From Paracoccus aestuariivivens (GTDB taxonomy: Bacteria > Pseudomonadota > Alphaproteobacteria > Rhodobacterales > Rhodobacteraceae): a stretch of DNA of 64,000 nucleotides. The notes under the pieces were generated by a model. The model did no database searches, was not told the DNA's origin, and saw only the letters and a program-made list of their open reading frames with translations. Of the stretch, positions 8,447-17,419 are shown one piece after another. Position 1 is the stretch's first letter, and the number at the start of each line of letters is the position of its first letter. The stretch covers positions 225,138 through 289,137 of the forward strand of contig NZ_WMIE01000004.1 in assembly GCF_009711225.1 (NCBI RefSeq). Reading direction: 5' to 3'. The translations under genes were made by a program, and so were the position numbers.

Positions 8447-9720
8447 CCCTGATCGTCTTTATCGTCTCGCTCATCGGCGCAATGTCCATCGGCGTTCCGG
8501 TTGCCTTCGCGCTGATCTTCTGCGGCGTCATGCTGATGACCTATATGGGCATGTTCAACACCCAGATCATTGCCCAGAACATGATGATCGGCGCGGATAC
8601 CTTCACGCTGCTGGCCATTCCCTTCTTCGTCCTCGCGGGCGAGCTGATGAATGCGGGTGGCCTCTCCAAGCGCATCATCGACTTCTCGATCGCTTGTGTC
8701 GGCCATATCCGTGGCGGCCTTGGCTTCGTGGCGATCTTCGCCGCAATCATCATGGCCTCGATCTCGGGTTCGGCGGCTGCTGATACCGCGGCGCTGGCCG
8801 CGATCCTGATCCCGATGATGGCCAAGGCGGGCTATAACGTGCCGCGTTCGGCGGGCCTGATCGCTGCGGGTGGCGTCATCGCGCCGGTCATTCCGCCCTC
8901 GATGGCCTTCATCGTCTTCGGCGTTGCTGCGAACGTCTCGATCTCGAAACTGTTCATGGCGGGCGTCGTACCGGGCATTCTGATGGGCGTTGTCCTGATG
9001 ATCACCTGGACCATCGTCGCCGGTAAGGACAATGTCGAAACCCTACCGAAGGCCAGCTGGGCCGAGCGTGGCCGCGCCGCGTCCCGTGCGATCTGGGCGC
9101 TTGGCATGCCGGTCATCATCCTTGGCGGCATCAAGATGGGCGTCGTCACCCCCACCGAGGCCGCCGTCGTCGCCGCCTTCTACGCGCTGTTCGTGGGCCT
9201 GTTCGTGTACCGCGAACTGAAGCTGTCGCAACTGCCCGCCGTGCTGCTGTCAGCTGGCCGGACCACGGCAGCGATCATGTTCCTTGTCTGCGCGGCGCTG
9301 GTTTCGGCCTGGCTGATCACGGCGGCGAACATCCCGAACGAGATCACCAAATATATCGAGCCGCTGATCGACAATCCGAAGCTGCTGATGGCTGCGATCA
9401 TGGTCCTGATCCTGATCGTGGGCACCGCGCTGGACCTGACGCCGACAATCCTGATCCTGACGCCGGTGCTGCTGCCGATCGTCGTCAAGGCCGGCATCGA
9501 CCCGATCTACTTTGGCGTCATGTTCATCATGAACTGCTGCATCGGTCTGCTGACCCCGCCCGTCGGCGTGGTGCTGAACGTGGTCAGCGGCGTCGGCAAG
9601 ATCCCCTTAGGCAAAGTGATCACCGGCGTCTGGCCGTTCCTGATCGCCGAAGTACTAGTCTTGTTCATCTTCGTGCTGTTCCCGGAACTCATCACCGTTC
9701 CGGCAAGCTGGCTCTACTAA
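8443..9720 (+). CDS. dctM: TRAP transporter large membrane subunit (DctM)
   Basis: A 425-residue protein with 11-12 predicted membrane segments. It has DctM hallmarks: IPFFVLAGELMNAGGLSKRI, ISGSAAADTAALAAILIPMM, GGVIAPVIPPSM and, in the second half, LTPPVGVVLNVV. It forms the elevator-type transport domain that moves the substrate with Na+. It overlaps DctQ by 4 bp and is followed 33 bp later by the receptor gene, so the three subunits are one operon with the FAH enzyme. Substrate probably a sugar acid. Confidence 0.92.
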   Translation: MTLIVFIVSLIGAMSIGVPVAFALIFCGVMLMTYMGMFNTQIIAQNMMIGADTFTLLAIPFFVLAGELMNAGGLSKRIIDFSIACVGHIRGGLGFVAIFAAIIMASISGSAAADTAALAAILIPMMAKAGYNVPRSAGLIAAGGVIAPVIPPSMAFIVFGVAANVSISKLFMAGVVPGILMGVVLMITWTIVAGKDNVETLPKASWAERGRAASRAIWALGMPVIILGGIKMGVVTPTEAAVVAAFYALFVGLFVYRELKLSQLPAVLLSAGRTTAAIMFLVCAALVSAWLITAANIPNEITKYIEPLIDNPKLLMAAIMVLILIVGTALDLTPTILILTPVLLPIVVKAGIDPIYFGVMFIMNCCIGLLTPPVGVVLNVVSGVGKIPLGKVITGVWPFLIAEVLVLFIFVLFPELITVPASWLY

Positions 9721-9753
9721 TCACTGCTTTTCCATCATCTGGGAGGAAACCAA

Positions 9754-10767
9754 ATGAAAAGCTCTGCACTCAAGGCCGTGTTGCTGGTCTCGACCGTTCT
9801 CGGCGCCGCCACCCCCGCCATGGCCGAGTTCCAGGACCGCAACTTCCGCGTCTCGAACGGCATCAACGAGGACCACCCCGTCAATAACGGCATGAAGGCC
9901 ATGCAGGTCTGTCTGGACGAAAAGACCGGCGGCAAGATGAAGATGACCGGTTTCTGGGGCGGCGCGCTTGGCGGCGACCTGCAAGCCACCCAAGCCCTGC
10001 GCTCGGGCGTGCAAGAGGCGGTCGTGACTTCCTCCTCGCCGCTGGTCGGCATCGTCCCGGCATTGGGCGTCTTCGACCTGCCGTTCTTGTTCCGCAGCAA
10101 CGAAGAAGCCTACGAAGTCATGGACGGCGAGTTCGGTGATTTCCTGAACGAGAAACTGGACGCTGCGGGCCTCGTGAACCTCGCCTATTGGGAAAACGGC
10201 TTCCGCAACGTCTCGAACTCGAAGTTGCCGATCACCAAATGGGAAGACTTCGAAGGTCTGAAACTGCGCGTGATGCAGAACAACATCTTCCTCGACAGCT
10301 TCTCTAACTTCGGCGCGAACGCGACGCCGATGGCCTTTGGCGAGGTCTTCTCGGCGCTGGAAACCAAGGCGATCGACGCGCAGGAAAACCCCTATGTGAC
10401 GCTCGACACCTCGAAATTCTACGAGGTCCAGTCCTACGTCTCCGAGACCAAGCACGCCTACACGCCGTTCCTGTTCCTGTTCTCGAAGGCGATCTTCAAC
10501 ACCTACTCGCCCGAGGAACAGCAAGCCCTGCGTGACTGCGCCGCCGTCGGTCGCGACGAAGAGCGCAAGGTTATTCAAGAACTGAACAAGGCCTCGTTGG
10601 CCAAGGTCGAAGCGGCTGGCCTCAAGTTCAACACGATCACGCCCGAAGAACAGGCCCGCATGCTCGAGAAGTCGCAAATCGTCTACGAAAAGCACAAGGC
10701 CGAGATCGGCGAGGACGTTGTCGACAACGTGCAAAAGAAACTGGCCGAAATCCGCGCCAAAAACTGA
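9754..10767 (+). CDS. dctP: TRAP transporter periplasmic receptor (DctP)
   Basis: A 337-residue secreted protein. The Sec signal peptide (about 1-24, KAVLLVSTVLGAATPAMA) is followed by a DctP fold: ENGFRNVSNSKLPITKWEDFEGLKLRV, with the ligand-carboxylate arginine expected in GLKLRVM, then AFGEVFSALETKAIDAQENP. GGGAGG precedes the ATG. It binds the substrate for the DctQM pair upstream. A strong intrinsic terminator follows at 10859, so this is the last gene of the operon. Confidence 0.92.
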   Translation: MKSSALKAVLLVSTVLGAATPAMAEFQDRNFRVSNGINEDHPVNNGMKAMQVCLDEKTGGKMKMTGFWGGALGGDLQATQALRSGVQEAVVTSSSPLVGIVPALGVFDLPFLFRSNEEAYEVMDGEFGDFLNEKLDAAGLVNLAYWENGFRNVSNSKLPITKWEDFEGLKLRVMQNNIFLDSFSNFGANATPMAFGEVFSALETKAIDAQENPYVTLDTSKFYEVQSYVSETKHAYTPFLFLFSKAIFNTYSPEEQQALRDCAAVGRDEERKVIQELNKASLAKVEAAGLKFNTITPEEQARMLEKSQIVYEKHKAEIGEDVVDNVQKKLAEIRAKN

Positions 10768-10858
10768 CCCTGTCGGCCGCGCGACCCAAGGTGGCGCGGC
10801 CAATGCATCGGCGCGGTTGAATGCCGTGCGTTTGCCCCTTGTCCCTTCCCCCCGACTT

Positions 10859-10889
10859 GTCGGGCCGCCTTGTCGGCCCGACCTTTTTT
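10859..10889 (+). terminator. Strong rho-independent terminator of the TRAP operon
   Basis: GTCGGGCCG pairs perfectly with CGGCCCGAC around a 6-base loop and is followed by CC and six T. Another stem (GGCCGCGC/GCGCGGCC, 10775-10801) lies just after the DctP stop. The terminator ends only 12 bp before the start codon of the broken enolase-family gene, which would be shielded from read-through. Confidence 0.85.
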
Positions 10890-10901
10890 CGGGAGCCTCC
10901 C

Positions 10902-12101
10902 ATGAAAATCACCGCCATCCGCACGTTCCGCTGCGACGAATTCTCGAACGTGCTTTGGGTTCATGTCGAAACCGATGCGGGCATTACCGGTCTGGGAGAG
11001 ACGTTCTACGGTGCCGAAGCCGTCGAGGCCCATATTCACAACACCCTGTAGATCCGGCTGCTGGGTCAGAACCCGCTGGATATCGAGCATCTGAACAAGG
11101 AAATGACCAACCTGCCGATGGCACAGGCCTCGACCGGAGTCGAGTTTCGCGCGACATCGGCAATCGACATCGCGCTTTGGGACATTCTGGGCAAGGTTTG
11201 CGGCCAGCCGGTCTGGCGTATGCTGGGCGGGCAATGTTGGGACAAGGTCCGCATCTACAACACCTGCGCCGGAACGCGCTATGTCCGCAGCAACAACATC
11301 CGTCCGGTTTCGAACTGGGATCTGAAGAGCGGCGAATGACCGTTCGAGGATCTGGACGCCTTCATGAGCAGGCCCGCCGAACTGGCCGAAAGCCTGCTTG
11401 AAAGCGGGATCTCGGCGATTAAAATCTGGCCGTTCGATCCCCATGCCGCCGAGTTTCGCGGCCAGCATATCAGCGCCGAAGGAATGCGCACCGCGCTGCG
11501 TCCATTCGAGGAAATCCGCAAGGCCGTCGGCGACCGCATGGAGATCATGCTGGAAATGCACAGCCTGTGGAGCCTGCCCGCAGCCAAGCGCATCGCCATC
11601 GAGGTCGCCGCCTTCAATCCGACATGGTTCGAAGACCCGATCCGGATGAACAACGCGCAGGCTCTGGCGGAATTCGCTTCCACGACAAATGTCTGGACCT
11701 GTGCCTCGGAAACTTTGGGCACGCGCTTTGCCTATAAGGACTATCTGGACCGCGATGCGACACATGTCGTCATGGCCGATCTTTGCTGGACTGGCGGACT
11801 GACCGAAGGTCGCAAGATCGCAGCCATGGCCGACACCTATCACCGCCCCGTCGCCCCCCATGACTGCATCGGGCCGGTCGGGTTCGCCGCCGCAATCCAG
11901 ATGAGTTTCAGCCAGCCGAACACCCTGATCCAGGAGTCCGTCCGTGCATTCTATCGCGGCTGGTATCTGGAACTGGTCACCGAGCTACCCAAGATCGAAA
12001 ACGGCTATGTCTATCCGACCGAGGCCCCAGGCCTAGGCCTTGAGTTGCAGAAGTCGTTTTTCGAACGCCCGGATCTTTCGATCCGGGAGAGCAGGCTGTG
12101 A
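10902..12101 (+). pseudogene. Enolase-superfamily (mandelate racemase type) sugar-acid dehydratase broken by two in-frame stops
   Basis: One continuous frame encodes about 399 residues of a mandelate racemase/muconate lactonizing enzyme family protein, but TAG at 11049-11051 and TGA at 11337-11339 interrupt it. No frameshift is needed: all three segments ([38 protein letters not shown] and WRMLGG; IMLEMHSLW, WFEDPIR, ASETLGT, APHDCIGP) lie in the same frame and keep metal ligands and the catalytic His. Family members dehydrate aldonic or aldaric acids. The TGA may come from TGG and the TAG from CAG or AAG. No selenocysteine or pyrrolysine insertion is known in this family, so recent decay, or sequencing error, is the simplest reading. 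Confidence 0.8.
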
Positions 12102-12106
12102 TCTGA

Positions 12107-13018
12107 TCAGGCCAGCGCCATCTGCGCCTGAATGATGGCTTCCAACTCGCGCCGCTCGGTTGGGGCCAGTTTCGGGACACCCGGCAGACGAACCGCGCCG
12201 ACCTCGTGGCCAAGGATCGCCAACGCCTCTTTGACCACCGTCACGTTCGAGCCGTTGCGGTAATGCGTGCGCAACTCCTCGAAACCGGCGAAACGGTCGA
12301 TCAGTTCGCGGGCGGCGGGGTAATCGCCGCGGGTCAGGGCAGCATGAACCGATAGGGAAATCTGCGGGAATACGTTCACGAAGCCCGAAGTGAAGCCCTG
12401 CGCGCCAATTGCGTAAAACGCCGGAGCCCAAGCCTCGGCCAGCCCGCAGACCCAGATCGTCGGTAGGTCCTTGGTCTGCCGGATCACATCGGCGAGCAGC
12501 ATCAGGTTGCCCGAGGCGAATTTCACACCGGCGATGTTCTCGTGTGCGCCAAGCCTGCGGAAATCCCCGACCGAGAATGTATCGGTGCGCACATAGGCGA
12601 TCACCGGCACTGTCGCCGCATCGGCCAGTGACAGGAAGTAATCGACCTGCGCCGCAGGTCCGGCGAAAGGGTCCATCGGATGATGCGACATGATCGCCCC
12701 GCAACCGGCAGAGATGGCGTCGCGGGCCAGTGCCTTGGCCTCGACCAAAGAGCGACCGACTGCGGCGCTGACCAGCGCCCTGCCTCCGGCTGCCTCGGCC
12801 GTCACCGCGTGGACGCGGCGGATCTCATCGAGCGAGAGCGAGAAAAATTCGCCCGTATTTCCCGCCGCCATCAGGTTGTGGATTCCCGCCCCGGCTAGCC
12901 CTGCGATCAGCTTAGACAGCAGCTTTTCGTTGATTGCGCCGCTGGCGTCATAGGGGGTCACGGGCACGCCGGAGATCCCGGTCAGGGTCTGGCGGATCGA
13001 CTGGATGTCCTTCGTCAC
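12107..13018 (-). CDS. Dihydrodipicolinate synthase/KDG aldolase-family lyase
   Basis: A 303-residue class I aldolase-type TIM barrel. The GNTGEFFSL motif (pyruvyl-carboxylate binding), the IAYVRTD tyrosine and the Schiff-base lysine in GVKFASGN are visible. The family includes 5-dehydro-4-deoxyglucarate dehydratase, 2-keto-3-deoxy-sugar-acid aldolases and N-acetylneuraminate lyase. Context of two enolase-family dehydratases suggests it acts on a 2-keto-3-deoxy sugar acid rather than in lysine synthesis. I chose a GTG start at 13018, a few bases after the upstream stop and behind AAGGA; an ATG at 13081 would overlap the GntR gene by 59 bp. Confidence 0.82.
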   Translation of the reverse strand: MTKDIQSIRQTLTGISGVPVTPYDASGAINEKLLSKLIAGLAGAGIHNLMAAGNTGEFFSLSLDEIRRVHAVTAEAAGGRALVSAAVGRSLVEAKALARDAISAGCGAIMSHHPMDPFAGPAAQVDYFLSLADAATVPVIAYVRTDTFSVGDFRRLGAHENIAGVKFASGNLMLLADVIRQTKDLPTIWVCGLAEAWAPAFYAIGAQGFTSGFVNVFPQISLSVHAALTRGDYPAARELIDRFAGFEELRTHYRNGSNVTVVKEALAILGHEVGAVRLPGVPKLAPTERRELEAIIQAQMALA

Positions 13019-13022
13019 GATG

Positions 13023-13712
13023 TCAGTCCTTATTCTTTCTGAAAACAAGATCGAGATAACTTTCGCCCGCACGCAACACATGCGCCTTCATCGCCGCCTC
13101 GGCGCTATCGGCATCCTGCGCGATCACGGCGCGACCGATGGCGGTGTGTTCCTCTAGGCCACGCTGCCGCTCGGCTGGATCCGAGTGGATCACCCGCCGC
13201 GCCCCGGAATCGTAGACATCCTGCCGGTCGTTCAGCAGTCGTAGGTAGTTCGCCCGTGCGACGGAACGGATATGGCCGTGAAATGCCTCGTTCAGCCTGA
13301 CCAGATCATCGGCGCTGCTTTCGGCGGTGGCTTGTGCCATGTCGGTCAGGATCTGCGCGAGTACCGGTTTGTCCTCGGGCGCGATCCGCTGCGCGGCCAG
13401 CCGCGCGATGGTCGATTCGATGGCGGCGCGGGCAAGGATCATTTCCTCGGCCCATGCGAAATCGAAATTCACGATCACGCCGCTGCGGGGCTTGGTGCGC
13501 ACCAGCCCGTCCGCTTCGAGTAGCCGTAACGCCTCTTTGACCGGAGTGGTGCTGACACCCAGTTGCTCGGCAATGGCACGTTCGTTCAAGCGCGCTCCCG
13601 GCGCGAAACTGCCCGACAGCAGCGCTTGCCGCAATGCGCGGTGAACATGCTCGCGCAGCCCCGCAACCGCCATCGCATCTAGCGGCGCAAGTGTGGCCTC
13701 GGCTGGAAACAT
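13023..13712 (-). CDS. GntR-family regulator, FCD subfamily
   Basis: A 229-residue regulator with an N-terminal winged helix (APGARLNERAIAEQLGVSTTPVKEALRLLEADGLVRTKPRSGVIV) and a C-terminal helical FCD domain (ARAAIESTIARLAA, NEAFHGHIRSVARANYL). The ATG at 13712 follows GGAG; a longer upstream reading frame has no ribosome site and would cover the operator-like palindrome. The gene is 4 bp from the DapA-family lyase, forming a two-gene leftward operon, and is divergent from the ABC importer. It most likely controls both through the palindrome at 13746-13766. Confidence 0.88.
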   Translation of the reverse strand: MFPAEATLAPLDAMAVAGLREHVHRALRQALLSGSFAPGARLNERAIAEQLGVSTTPVKEALRLLEADGLVRTKPRSGVIVNFDFAWAEEMILARAAIESTIARLAAQRIAPEDKPVLAQILTDMAQATAESSADDLVRLNEAFHGHIRSVARANYLRLLNDRQDVYDSGARRVIHSDPAERQRGLEEHTAIGRAVIAQDADSAEAAMKAHVLRAGESYLDLVFRKNKD

Positions 13713-13745
13713 GCGGGAATTCTCCGGTTGACTGGGATCGTTGAT

Positions 13746-13766
13746 TGTGAAATTTGATATATCACA
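13746..13766. promoter_or_regulatory. Candidate GntR operator between divergent operons
   Basis: The palindrome TGATATATCA (13755-13764) is flanked by TGTGA and TCACA (13746-13750, 13762-13766). Short AT-centred palindromes of this kind are typical FCD-GntR targets. It sits 34 bp upstream of the GntR start and 55 bp upstream of the ABC binding-protein start. Confidence 0.55.
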
Positions 13767-13820
13767 TCTCAGATGTTGTCGACTCAAAAGACGCGTCGGA
13801 TGGATGAGGGAGGAAATTCA

Positions 13821-15416
13821 ATGCTTAGACGTCAGTTTCTGGCGAGCGTCGCGACTGCGGCGGTGGCATCGGCTTTGCCAGTCAGATTTGCCATGGCGGC
13901 CACGCCGCAGGACCAACTGGTGATCGCCACCAACATGACCACCATGCGCGGTGTCGACCCGCATGAGGCCAACCAGATCGAATCCATCGAAATTCTGGCC
14001 AACCTGTACGATCGCCTTGTCTATTTCGAACCGGACAATCTGGCCGAACCGAAGCCGCAACTGGCGACGTCATGGGAGGTTGCCGAGGACGGCAAGACCT
14101 TTACCTTCAAGATCCGTGAGGGCGTGACATTCCATTCCGGCAACCCGCTGACCGCGAAGGATGTCGAATGGTCGTTGCACCGGCTGGTCAAGCTGGGGCT
14201 GTCGCCCGCAATCGACCTGCGCCAATGGGGTTTCAACGACCAGAACGTCGAAACGCTGATCCGCATGACGGACCAGCAGACTGTCGTCATCGAAACACCC
14301 GAAGTCTGGAACAAGAACCTGATCCTCGCGTCGCTGGCCAGTTCCGGTTGTTCCATCGTTGACCGCGAGCTTGCCCTGAGCAAAGAGCAGGACAACGACA
14401 TGGGCCGCAACTTCATGCAGGCCTCGGATGCCGGATCAGGCCCGTTCTCGCTGCGCAGCTTCCGCCCGAATGACGTGCTGATGGTGGATGCCAACAAGGA
14501 TTACTGGAACGGCGCTCCGGCCATGCGGCGGGTCATCATGCGCCACATGCCGGAATCCTCGGTCCAGCGGCTTCAACTCGAAGCCGGAGACGTGGATGTC
14601 GCAACGCGTTTGTCCTCGACCGATCTGGCCGGATTCGAAAGCAATGGCACGGTTAACATCCAGAAGGTCCCGGGATACGGTTTCTACTACATCGCTCTGA
14701 ACCAAAAGGACGATATCCTTTCCCGTCCCCAGGTGCGCGAGGCATTCCGCTACCTGATCGACTATGAAGGACTGGCCAGCACCGTGATGCGCTATTACGG
14801 CGTCATGCGGCAAACCATCATTCCGACCGGCTTGCCCGGCGTTCTCGACAGTGCGCCCTATAAGCTGGACGTCGAAAAGGCCAAGGCATTGCTGGCCGAG
14901 GCCGGATTGCCGGATGGCTTCACCAAGACCTGCTATCTGCCATCGGGGACGCCCTATTTCGAATTCGCGCAATCGTTGCAAGCGAATGCGGCCAAGGCCG
15001 GCATCAAACTGGATCTGCAGGTCGGCGACTATCTGGGTAAATTCCGCGAGCGGTCCACCGACATCTATTTCGCCCGCAGCGGCGAGCGCCTGCCCGATCC
15101 GCATTCGATCCTGCAATCCTACGCCTCGAATTCGGACAATAGCGACGGGGCGCCACTCAGCGGACTTCTGGCATGGCGTTCCGCATGGGACGTGCCTCAG
15201 GACATGCAGCAAAAGGTCTTCGCCGCCGCACGCGAGACGGACTCGACCCGCCGCGCCGAGATCTATTCGTCCCTGAACGAGGAATATCTGACCTGCTCGC
15301 CCGCGCTGGTGACTTCGTTCGAGCGGATCGACGTCAAGGCCGTGGGCAAGCGCGTCAGCGGATATACCGGCCACCCGACCTGGGTGACACGCTGGGATAC
15401 CGTGACCAAGGCCTAA
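13821..15416 (+). CDS. ABC importer substrate-binding protein, peptide/nickel (SBP_bac_5) family
   Basis: A 531-residue periplasmic receptor. The N-terminus LRRQFLASVATAAVASALP with AMA cleavage site looks like a twin-arginine signal, unusual but seen in this family. Then come MTTMRGVDPHEANQIES and WEVAEDGKTFTFKIREGVTFHSGNPLTAKDVEWSL, the family signature for DppA/OppA-like proteins. ATG at 13821 follows GGGAGG. It is first of five consecutive ABC genes. Many members bind sugars, glutathione or opines rather than peptides; here adjacent enolase-family and DapA-family enzymes favour a sugar acid or oligosaccharide acid. Confidence 0.88.
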   Translation: MLRRQFLASVATAAVASALPVRFAMAATPQDQLVIATNMTTMRGVDPHEANQIESIEILANLYDRLVYFEPDNLAEPKPQLATSWEVAEDGKTFTFKIREGVTFHSGNPLTAKDVEWSLHRLVKLGLSPAIDLRQWGFNDQNVETLIRMTDQQTVVIETPEVWNKNLILASLASSGCSIVDRELALSKEQDNDMGRNFMQASDAGSGPFSLRSFRPNDVLMVDANKDYWNGAPAMRRVIMRHMPESSVQRLQLEAGDVDVATRLSSTDLAGFESNGTVNIQKVPGYGFYYIALNQKDDILSRPQVREAFRYLIDYEGLASTVMRYYGVMRQTIIPTGLPGVLDSAPYKLDVEKAKALLAEAGLPDGFTKTCYLPSGTPYFEFAQSLQANAAKAGIKLDLQVGDYLGKFRERSTDIYFARSGERLPDPHSILQSYASNSDNSDGAPLSGLLAWRSAWDVPQDMQQKVFAAARETDSTRRAEIYSSLNEEYLTCSPALVTSFERIDVKAVGKRVSGYTGHPTWVTRWDTVTKA

Positions 15417-15437
15417 GCCTGCATCCAGGAGATCGAA

Positions 15438-16502
15438 GTGAGCGATACCGAAGTTTCGACGACCATGCAGGACAACCGGTGGCTTTGGCTGCTGGAAGCG
15501 CTGCACAAACTGGTCACATCTGTCGCCGTCATCCTGACGACCCTGTTCGGTCTCTTGGTGCTGACCTTCGTGATCGGTCGGATGGTTCCGGCCGATCCCG
15601 TTCTGGCAATCCTGGGCGATACTTTCGATCAGGCGGCCTATGATCGCGTCTATCAGGATCTGGGGTTGGACCAGCCGCTCTATGTCCAGTTCCTGCACTA
15701 TGTCCAAAACATCCTGCATCTGGATTTCGGGCAGTCGAACGTCACCAAGAACGAGGTCGTCGACGATCTGGCGCGGGTGTTTCCGGCAACGCTGGAACTG
15801 GCGATCCTTGCGATCACCATCGGCACGGTTCTGGGCGTCCCACTAGGAATCATCTCGGCGGTGCGCCGCGGGACGTGGATCGACCATCTGGCCCGCATTG
15901 TCGGATTGATGGGACATTCGACCCCGATCTTCTGGCTCGGGACGATGGTCATCCTGATTTTCTATGCCGGTCTGGGCTGGATTCCGGGCGGGGGCAGGAT
16001 CGACCTGTACAATGACGGTCTGGTCGAGGGACCGACCGGCATGTTGATCCTTGACGCCATGCTTGCCCGCGAATGGGAGGTGTTCTGGTCCGCGCTGCAC
16101 CATATCCTCGCCCCCGCTTTGCTGCTGGGCTATGCCGCCATGGCCTATCTCAGCCGGATGAGCCGCAGCTTCATGCTGGAGCAACTGAATCAGGAATACA
16201 TCCTGACCGCCCGCGCCAAGGGGCTGGCTCAGCCCTCGATCGTCTGGAAGCACGCTTTCCGCAATATCCGCGTGCAACTTCTGACCGTCGTGACGCTGGC
16301 TTTTTGCGGACTGCTGGACGGCGCGGTGCTGATCGAGACCGTCTTCGGCTGGCCCGGACTTGGGCAATACCTGACGGCGGCGCTGTTTTACGCCGACATG
16401 AACGCGGTTCTGGGCGCGGTGCTACTGATCGGCCTGATTTCGATCCTCATCAACCTGCTTTCCGACGTCGTGTACCGCTTTGTCGATCCAAGGACCCGCT
16501 GA
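15438..16502 (+). CDS. ABC importer permease, DppB type
   Basis: A 354-residue inner-membrane permease with about six helices, the DppB-like N-terminal helix (LTTLFGLLVLTFVIGRMVPADPV) and the EAA loop that contacts the ATPase (YILTARAKGLAQPSIVWKHAFRN). The start is a GTG at 15438 behind AGGAG. It forms the translocation pore with the next gene, 2 bp downstream. Confidence 0.9.
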   Translation: MSDTEVSTTMQDNRWLWLLEALHKLVTSVAVILTTLFGLLVLTFVIGRMVPADPVLAILGDTFDQAAYDRVYQDLGLDQPLYVQFLHYVQNILHLDFGQSNVTKNEVVDDLARVFPATLELAILAITIGTVLGVPLGIISAVRRGTWIDHLARIVGLMGHSTPIFWLGTMVILIFYAGLGWIPGGGRIDLYNDGLVEGPTGMLILDAMLAREWEVFWSALHHILAPALLLGYAAMAYLSRMSRSFMLEQLNQEYILTARAKGLAQPSIVWKHAFRNIRVQLLTVVTLAFCGLLDGAVLIETVFGWPGLGQYLTAALFYADMNAVLGAVLLIGLISILINLLSDVVYRFVDPRTR

Positions 16503-16504
16503 CC

Positions 16505-17419
16505 ATGACCATGATCCACAAGAACGAGGGGCTGCGCGCGTGGTTGCTCAGCGACGACTTTTCCTCGCCGCGTCACGCCCGCGCCCATAAGGCCTATGTG
16601 TCGTGGTTGCGGTTCAGTTCCAACCCGCTGGCATTCGGAGGCCTTCTGGTCGTGGTGCTGCTGATCCTTGCAGCCAGCTTCGCGCCGATCTTTGCGACGC
16701 ATGACCCCCTGGCGCAGGACTTCGCCAAGGCGCTGCAACCTCCGTCACTGGGCAACCTGTTCGGCACCGACGAATTGGGGCGGGACGTCTATTCGCGACT
16801 GGTCTACGGAGCGCGGACGACGCTATACATCACCATTCTTGTCACGGTGATCGTCGGACCCATCGGCTTTGTTGTCGGTGCGGCGGCTGGCTATCTGGGC
16901 GGCTGGGTCGATATGGTCCTGATGCGGATCACCGATATTTTCCTCGCATTCCCCAGCCTTGTTCTGGCGCTGGCCTTTTCGGCGGCGCTCGGCGCAGGCA
17001 TCGAAAACGCCGTGATCGCCATCGCCCTGACCATCTGGCCGCCAGTCGCGCGTCTGGTCCGGGCCGAGACGCTGACCTTCCGCAAGGCCGATTTCGTGGT
17101 CGCGGCCGAACTGCAAGGCGCAAGCACCGCCCGCATTCTGCTGCGCTATATCGTGCCGCTTTGCGCGCCCTCGGTCATCATCCGGCTCACGCTGAACATG
17201 GCCTCGATCATCCTGACGGCAGCCGGTCTGGGCTTCCTTGGCCTTGGCGCCCAGCCTCCGCTGCCGGAATGGGGCGCGATGGCCGCGCAGGGGCGCCAAT
17301 ACCTGCTGGACGCGTGGTGGCTGACCGCTGTTCCGGGTATTGCCATTCTGGTGGTCAGCCTTGCCTTCAACCTGCTCGGCGACGGGCTGCGCGATGTTCT
17401 GGACCCGAAACATGCTTGA
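16505..17419 (+). CDS. ABC importer permease, DppC type
   Basis: A 304-residue permease with the N-terminal cytoplasmic segment and first helix typical of DppC, the early motif LFGTDELGRDVYSRLVYGARTTL, and the EAA loop FVVAAELQGASTARILLRYIVP. It pairs with the DppB-like subunit just upstream (2 bp gap) and overlaps the following ATPase by 8 bp, so the complex is made from one message. Confidence 0.9.
   Translation: MTMIHKNEGLRAWLLSDDFSSPRHARAHKAYVSWLRFSSNPLAFGGLLVVVLLILAASFAPIFATHDPLAQDFAKALQPPSLGNLFGTDELGRDVYSRLVYGARTTLYITILVTVIVGPIGFVVGAAAGYLGGWVDMVLMRITDIFLAFPSLVLALAFSAALGAGIENAVIAIALTIWPPVARLVRAETLTFRKADFVVAAELQGASTARILLRYIVPLCAPSVIIRLTLNMASIILTAAGLGFLGLGAQPPLPEWGAMAAQGRQYLLDAWWLTAVPGIAILVVSLAFNLLGDGLRDVLDPKHA

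Noticed and set aside
11049..11339. TAG and TGA in the enolase-family gene as pyrrolysine/selenocysteine codons
   Set aside because: Two different stop codons, no SECIS-like hairpin noticed after the TGA and no precedent in this enzyme family; nonsense mutations are simpler.
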